A stretch of 64,000 bases of DNA from a virus. Of the stretch, positions 59,867 to 64,000 are shown piece by piece; position 1 is the stretch's first letter, and each line of letters opens with the position of its first letter. Location of the stretch: the IMG/VR virus record IMGVR_UViG_3300037155_000072, positions 1 through 64,000 of that record; one strand, 5' to 3'. A program made the translations under genes and the position numbers. The notes below the pieces were generated by a model that was not told the origin of the DNA, searched no databases, and worked only from the letters and a program-made list of their open reading frames with translations.

Positions 59867-59925
59867 GACAACTACAATCGTAAATTGGGACTCGCTTTCT
59901 CTCTGTCCGGGTGTAATCTATTGGC

Positions 59926-60102
59926 ATGAAAAGAAAAGACGACGAAACATTTCCCCACCGGCTCGCCCGGCTGAAGCGCGAAGTGGCTCAGGAGAAGAAG
60001 CTCTGCCCCACGTGCGACCGGCCGATTGACCCCGGTAAAGATTGTCCGGACTGCACAATCAGCGACGAAAAGACCGTAAAACTACTTTGGGAATATTATT
60101 GA
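59926..60102 (+). CDS. Zinc-finger protein (58 aa), leaderless start
   Basis: Frame from ATG 59926 to TGA 60102. Basic N-terminus, then CPTCDRPIDPGKDCPDC, a compact zinc knuckle. A TAATCT box (59914-59919) lies 6 bases before the ATG, matching the leaderless spacing, though no good -35 is present. The stop is one base before the recombinase ATG, so the two are probably co-expressed. Confidence 0.65.
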   Translation: MKRKDDETFPHRLARLKREVAQEKKLCPTCDRPIDPGKDCPDCTISDEKTVKLLWEYY

Positions 60103-60103
60103 T

Positions 60104-60823
60104 ATGAAACGAGCAATCGCATACATCCGCGTGTCCGGCCTCGGGCAGGCGGACAAGGACGGCGAATCCCGTCAATCAGAATCCATCCGCACCTTTTGCG
60201 TCACCAACGGGCTCCAGTATTGGGAGCAGCGGTTCGAGGTAATCTCGGGCACCGTCGAAGGGCTCGACAGGCCAGTCTTTTCGGAGGTGCTGGAGTTGAT
60301 TGCCAGTCAAGAAGATGCCCCGAACGTGGAGCACCTGGAGGCTCTTCAGAAAACCGACCGGCCGTGTATCGTGGTGGAGCGGATGGACCGATTTGCCCGC
60401 GATTTGATGGTCCAGGAACTCCTATTGCGCGAGTGTCGCGAGAGGGGTATCGAGGTTTACGCGGCCGACCAGCCGTTTATCGACATCGCCTCAGACCTGG
60501 GCGACCCTACCCGGAAGCTTTTTCGTCAGATTCTTGGGGCGCTCGCGGAGTGGGAAAAATCGGCCCTGGTGCTGAAACTCCGCAAGGCCCGCGACCGCAA
60601 GCGCGCGGAGACCGGCCGGTGCGAGGGGGTCCTTCCCTACCACCTCACGGCGGAGGGTATGGCGGTTATCAAGCGGATTGAAGCGGGCCGCGAATCAGGT
60701 GTAAGCGTTCCGGGGATTGCCCGGCGTTTAAACGAGTCGGGATTAACAACGCGAAACGGGAAGGGATGGACTAAGCGAGCCGTCCTTCGCGTTTGGCAAA
60801 AATGGAAAGGTGTTAGAACATGA
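60104..60823 (+). CDS. Serine recombinase (resolvase type)
   Basis: 239 residues. AIAYIRVSGLGQADKDGES starts a resolvase domain with catalytic Ser 11; VVERMDRFARDLMVQELLLR and FRQILGALAEWEKSALVLKL complete it. A C-terminal helix-turn-helix (SVPGIARRLNESGLTTRNGK) binds DNA. Size is that of small resolvases/invertases. It could resolve genome multimers, invert a segment or integrate the phage; no att site could be recognised here. Confidence 0.85.
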   Translation: MKRAIAYIRVSGLGQADKDGESRQSESIRTFCVTNGLQYWEQRFEVISGTVEGLDRPVFSEVLELIASQEDAPNVEHLEALQKTDRPCIVVERMDRFARDLMVQELLLRECRERGIEVYAADQPFIDIASDLGDPTRKLFRQILGALAEWEKSALVLKLRKARDRKRAETGRCEGVLPYHLTAEGMAVIKRIEAGRESGVSVPGIARRLNESGLTTRNGKGWTKRAVLRVWQKWKGVRT

Positions 60824-61080
60824 GAGGCAATTTAGGAAAGCAGACCACGTATGCCGTTGAGGCGGCCGCGCAGACTCACAAAGAGGCGTGCGAGCTCCGG
60901 CTGGCGCGGATTACCAACGGCGCGGAGCCGTCGCAGAAAAACGGGCACGAGGTTAGGCTCGTCATTACCGGACCCGGTAACGCCTGCCAGTGGCAGAGCA
61001 CCTCGGGCCGCAAGACCCAGATTTTTCGGGGTCCGGCGGGTGCCAACGATTGGCGCAGGACTCATCCGGCTTGGGACTAA
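60820..61080 (+). CDS. Hypothetical protein (86 aa)
   Basis: ATGA overlap with the recombinase. Small mixed protein (TYAVEAAAQTHKEACELRLA, EVRLVITGPGNACQWQSTSG). No family recognised; may assist the recombinase given coupling. Confidence 0.55.
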   Translation: MRGNLGKQTTYAVEAAAQTHKEACELRLARITNGAEPSQKNGHEVRLVITGPGNACQWQSTSGRKTQIFRGPAGANDWRRTHPAWD

Positions 61081-61082
61081 TT

Positions 61083-61217
61083 ATGGGAAACAAAACAAAA
61101 GAGCAGGTTAAGAGAGGGGACATGACGATTGCCATTGCCCTGAATCTGGTTGACCCAGGTTCGAAAACATACGGCTGGCTGGTTCGCAGGAGCGCAAGGC
61201 TCGGGCGGACGAAGTAG
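61083..61217 (+). CDS. Tiny basic protein (44 aa)
   Basis: ATG 61083 to TAG 61217. Basic (NKTKEQVKRGDMTIAIALNL, VRRSARLGRTK). Directly follows the preceding gene. No family recognised. Confidence 0.5.
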   Translation: MGNKTKEQVKRGDMTIAIALNLVDPGSKTYGWLVRRSARLGRTK

Positions 61218-61261
61218 CCTAGTAAGCAACAAGTCGCGTGCTGCTGGTGACTCTTCCATGA

Positions 61262-62650
61262 GTGGCCAGCAGCACATTTTTTAAACTCGACGTAGGCGCA
61301 CCCTTCACTTTGCCGGGCTTCCCGGCTAAGGAGGACGGCACTGCCGTAAACTACACCAAACTAGACGCCGTTCGCGCGAAAGATGAATTCGGCCGGGTGT
61401 GGAGCTTTTCGCCAGCCCTCGCCATTGGAGCCCAGGGCACCCAAGGACAGTCTCCAGCCGTTCCCGCTAGCACCGGAGGGGGAACCGGCACCGGCTCCGG
61501 CACCGGCTCCAGCACAGGCCCCCGAGGAGAGACGGGCGGGACGGGGGCATCCGGAGCAACCGGAGCAACCGGAGCAACCGGAGCAACCGGAGCAACCGGA
61601 GCAACCGGAGCAACGGGTCCCGGGGTAATCCCCGGAGGCCAAGCCGGGCAAGTGTTGTCGAAAATAGACGCGACAAACTTCAACACCCAGTGGTTGACTC
61701 TCCTTCCCCGGACGGGACCGCTTCAGAGAACTATTCCGGCATCAGTCGGAGACTATATCGAGCTCGGAAATTTTAACCGCTCAAATGGGAGCCACGCTTT
61801 GCGAATCTCCGTCTCCGTGTCTGACCCCGGGTATAGTGCTGCAAAGGAGTATCTCGTCATAGCTGACTACAATGCTACGGCGGGGTTTTGGCAAATCCTA
61901 GAACCTATTGCCGACACGGGACCTTTCGCCGGGTCAGATTTTGCAGTGGATATTAGAGTATCGAACACACAAGCCTTTCTTCGTATTCGAACAGTATCGG
62001 CTGGCGGCGCTGGCGGAATGGCCAACGTAATTTTGGAGGATGTGAGTTATCTGGCCGGTGGTGTTGAGGATTTATTTACCGTGCAAACGGGAACAGGGAC
62101 GGCGAGCCCCATACCCTCCGTGACTTACAATCCTGGTCCGTTAGTTCCTCCCGGAGGAACTACGGGACAAGTTCTTGCAAAGACAGACGGTGTAAATTTT
62201 CACACTCAGTGGAATACACCCGCCGCCGCACCCACCGTATATTTACTGTTCCGCGTGCTACCTGCCGCAGTGAACGACTTCATAGAAATCGGGAACCTTT
62301 TCCGAACCCACGGGGCACATAACTTCCGCCTGTCCGTAACGGTTTCCGACTCGGGCTACAGCCTTTCTAAGACCTTCATCGTAACCACGGCATACCACGT
62401 CGTTCCGACCGCTTGGCTGATTCTCACCCCAACATCCGACACGGGAAGCTTCTTTGGAAGTAATTTTGGTGTAGATATTCTAATCAACACAGCCACCACC
62501 TACCTGCGGTTACGCACCACGGCAGGCACAACCGCCAACGCCTACGTTGTGATTGAGGATGTCAGCTACCTAGCGGACGGCGGAGACCTCTTTACACCAA
62601 CCTCCGCGACAGGAACCGCCTCGCCGGTCCCCAGCGTGCCCTACCCCTAA
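61262..62650 (+). CDS. Collagen-like repeat fibre protein 3
   Basis: 462 residues, GTG start. N-terminal module (1-60: STFFKLDVGAPFTLPGFPAK, then GRVWSF) shared with the next gene. A Gly-X-Y region (about 80-120) consists of GTGSGTG runs and eight or so tandem GAT repeats, encoded by a near-perfect 9-base DNA repeat (ggagcaacc units near 61553-61615). The C-terminal part has two similar domains (YIELGNFNRSNGSHALRISV and FIEIGNLFRTHGAHNFRLSV), each ending in EDVSYLA. Probably a tail or head fibre with duplicated binding heads. Confidence 0.7.
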   Translation: MASSTFFKLDVGAPFTLPGFPAKEDGTAVNYTKLDAVRAKDEFGRVWSFSPALAIGAQGTQGQSPAVPASTGGGTGTGSGTGSSTGPRGETGGTGASGATGATGATGATGATGATGATGPGVIPGGQAGQVLSKIDATNFNTQWLTLLPRTGPLQRTIPASVGDYIELGNFNRSNGSHALRISVSVSDPGYSAAKEYLVIADYNATAGFWQILEPIADTGPFAGSDFAVDIRVSNTQAFLRIRTVSAGGAGGMANVILEDVSYLAGGVEDLFTVQTGTGTASPIPSVTYNPGPLVPPGGTTGQVLAKTDGVNFHTQWNTPAAAPTVYLLFRVLPAAVNDFIEIGNLFRTHGAHNFRLSVTVSDSGYSLSKTFIVTTAYHVVPTAWLILTPTSDTGSFFGSNFGVDILINTATTYLRLRTTAGTTANAYVVIEDVSYLADGGDLFTPTSATGTASPVPSVPYP

Positions 62651-62651
62651 A

Positions 62652-62837
62652 ATGGCCCAGCATGACACTTTTCTCCTGGTGCCGATAGGGAAGCAATTCA
62701 CGGTTGCCGACTGGCACGCGAACGCGGACGGAACTTCCATAATCCTGACCAAACTCACCTCGGACACCGCCAGCGACAGCACCGGCCGAGTGTGGAACTT
62801 CTTAGCCAGTCAAGGACTTAGGTGCTTCGAGCGGTGA
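62652..62837 (+). CDS. Truncated paralog of the fibre N-terminal module
   Basis: 61 residues (HDTFLLVPIGKQFTVADWHA, STGRVWNF) matching residues 1-55 of the preceding fibre protein position by position, but ending before any collagen part. It may be a spare anchor module or a remnant. The gap to the next gene contains a GGGGTAACTGCTTAG motif. Confidence 0.6.
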   Translation: MAQHDTFLLVPIGKQFTVADWHANADGTSIILTKLTSDTASDSTGRVWNFLASQGLRCFER

Positions 62838-62878
62838 TGCGCAACGCGGCGGAGTAGAGGGGTAACTGCTTAGTGTTA

Positions 62879-63193
62879 ATGAACGTGTTCACCCACTACA
62901 GCGAGCCGCATGCGAAAAATCTTCGCCTGTGGATGCGTAGCTGGCAACAGAATGGCTACTGCCCGCAGCTAATATCCCGCCGAGAACTAGAATCCGCGAC
63001 TATCAAGAAAGTCATCCGCCAGCGCGGGGGCGGGATTCTGGTCCGACCGGGCGCGTTCAACCTCGGGCACAAGCGAGGAAAGCCAGTGTGCAAATCGTTC
63101 GGCGCTTGCGGATGGGAGACTGCCAAGGTCGTTATTTTTTCTCCGTCCATTGCGGAGGACCTTATTTTGGAGTGTTTAAACAATGCTCCGTGA
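62879..63193 (+). CDS. Hypothetical protein (104 aa)
   Basis: ATG 62879 (a GTG two codons earlier is possible). Starts VFTHYSEPHAKNLRLWMRSW, a pattern seen in other phage proteins with glycosyltransferase-like resemblance, but too short for a full enzyme. Overlaps the terminase gene by 11 bases. GTTTAAAC lies in its last codons. Confidence 0.55.
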   Translation: MNVFTHYSEPHAKNLRLWMRSWQQNGYCPQLISRRELESATIKKVIRQRGGGILVRPGAFNLGHKRGKPVCKSFGACGWETAKVVIFSPSIAEDLILECLNNAP

Positions 63194-64000
63194 CCCTTCA
63201 CTAAAGCCCATCGCCGTCAGCGTCGCGGCGAAGCTGCACAAGCGGCTTCACTACGACGCGGCCCAGGAGGTTGCCGACTTCTGTAAAATCTCCGTGAAGT
63301 TCAGCGCCAAGACCGCACCCGAAAAATATGAACCGCTACTCCAGAATTTCCTCCATACCTTGCTCGAAAGAGGAGGAATGGCCGAAGCAGCCCAGATGCT
63401 TTGGACGCCCAACCAATTCACCTCCGAGCCCCAGTCAGTTCAAGACGTTTGGGGACTGTTCGATACCTCCGATATGGGACTCATCATGGGAGCAGCCAAA
63501 ATGGGAAAGTCTTTTTCCATGGGAGCTCGCCTTTTCCTGGAGTGGATTCGAGACCCCGAATGGACTTCCATCCGAGTCCTAGGCCCAAGTGAAAACCACT
63601 TAGAGCAAAACTTATTCTCTCACATAGTAGCATTACACTCTCATGCAACTCTACCCATGCCCGGCTCTATTGGGGACCTGTTTATCGGTCTTGACCGTCG
63701 CGACCAGCTTTCATCTATTAGAGGGGTTGTTATCCCCAAAGGAACCTCGAAGAAAGCGGGCAAACTTCAGGGTTCACACCGTAGGCCGCGACCCAACCCC
63801 CATCCTCTCTTCGGCCCTCTGTCCCGGATGTTCCTTTTCATTGACGAAATCGAGAACGTCCCCAATGGTGTTTGGCTCGACGTTGATAACGTGCTCTCAG
63901 AAATCGAAGAGCAGCGAGTCGGACAATCAGACTTGGCGAACTCCGGATTTAAAATCTTCGGAGCTTATAACCCCACGAATGCCTCTGACGAAGTTGCAAA
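63183..64000 (+). CDS. Large terminase subunit, ATPase part (cut by window end)
   Basis: 272 complete codons visible from ATG 63183. Walker A MGAAKMGKSFS (GKS at 108-110), Walker B MFLFIDEIE (about 216-224, Asp 221/Glu 222), and a coupling motif GAYNPT (about 260-265) show the packaging motor ATPase; the nuclease domain lies beyond the window. The terminase drives DNA into the prohead through the portal, whose gene presumably follows to the right. Confidence 0.85.
   Translation, partial: MLRDPSLKPIAVSVAAKLHKRLHYDAAQEVADFCKISVKFSAKTAPEKYEPLLQNFLHTLLERGGMAEAAQMLWTPNQFTSEPQSVQDVWGLFDTSDMGLIMGAAKMGKSFSMGARLFLEWIRDPEWTSIRVLGPSENHLEQNLFSHIVALHSHATLPMPGSIGDLFIGLDRRDQLSSIRGVVIPKGTSKKAGKLQGSHRRPRPNPHPLFGPLSRMFLFIDEIENVPNGVWLDVDNVLSEIEEQRVGQSDLANSGFKIFGAYNPTNASDEVA

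Larger units (their letters stand above)
12799..63181. repeat. Dispersed 8-bp palindrome GTTTAAAC, 14 copies
   Basis: Copies start at 12799, 16811, 20800, 23605, 32325, 37717, 43950, 48507, 49149, 52574, 53739, 57131, 60726 and 63174. They lie in coding, promoter and RNA sequences, in different reading frames, with no longer shared flanks. None is found before 12799. Confidence 0.85.

Noticed and set aside
1-64000. CRISPR arrays, rRNA genes, insertion sequences
   Set aside because: No regularly spaced direct repeats, rRNA-like sequence or transposase was seen. The dispersed GTTTAAAC sites are too far apart and irregular for CRISPR.

Overview
The window reads as part of the genome of a tailed double-stranded DNA phage, probably with a short (podovirus-like) tail. 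It has a large-terminase ATPase, a probable capsid protein, nozzle-like and internal virion proteins, and a family-A DNA polymerase with a prim-pol/helicase. It shows no tail sheath, tape measure, rRNA or ordinary metabolic operons. Base composition is moderately GC-rich. Genes are tightly packed, with many ATGA/GTGA stop-start overlaps. Shine-Dalgarno sequences are mostly absent. The host cannot be named from the sequence.

Layout. (1) Positions 1-26618 are virion genes on the + strand: four paralogous surface-type proteins around the major capsid candidate, a lectin-like protein, a lysis pair (holin-like plus u-spanin-like), two collagen-like fibre proteins, tail proteins, a GNAT-like protein and internal proteins including one of about 2,300 residues. 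Two minus-strand genes sit inside this block (an endonuclease VII-like gene at 2026 and a membrane-anchored protein at 18356), each with its own promoter. (2) Positions 26586-53336 are the minus-strand replication/early module: two helicases, metallophosphoesterase, RuvC-like resolvase, sigma factor, prim-pol helicase, DNA polymerase, DUF2800-like nuclease, nucleotide-metabolism proteins, RNA ligase, SprT-like and other zincin proteins, three HNH-AP2 endonucleases and many tiny proteins. (3) Positions 53337-53628 are a divergent control region with a 52-bp imperfect inverted repeat. (4) Positions 53629-64000 are on the + strand: small genes, a possible small terminase, a GIY-YIG protein, an RNA cluster (tRNA-like genes, an initiator-like tRNA, a tmRNA), small membrane proteins, a DUF3494 (ice-binding type) protein, a serine recombinase, a third collagen-like protein and the start of the large terminase.

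Genome-wide signals not explained by ordinary annotation stand out. A family of promoters (TTGTRG or TTGACA, 15-18 bp, TAnnnT) sits 6-7 bases before start codons on both strands, which implies leaderless mRNAs. GATC is almost absent (three seen) and I saw no GTAC. The 8-base palindrome GTTTAAAC occurs 14 times between 12.8 and 63.2 kb. A GTAACTAC-type motif lies just before several + strand start codons. The RNA cluster contains tRNA-like genes with abnormal anticodon arms, one with a 71-nt insertion, next to a tmRNA with a very short apparent tag. The phage also encodes an RNA ligase.

The genes fit one life cycle: the early module opens from the divergent region, replicates and repairs DNA, and supplies a sigma factor; the late module builds the particle and lyses the cell. 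The portal gene is not in the window and presumably lies beyond the right edge, after the terminase. All counts and alignments here were made by eye.
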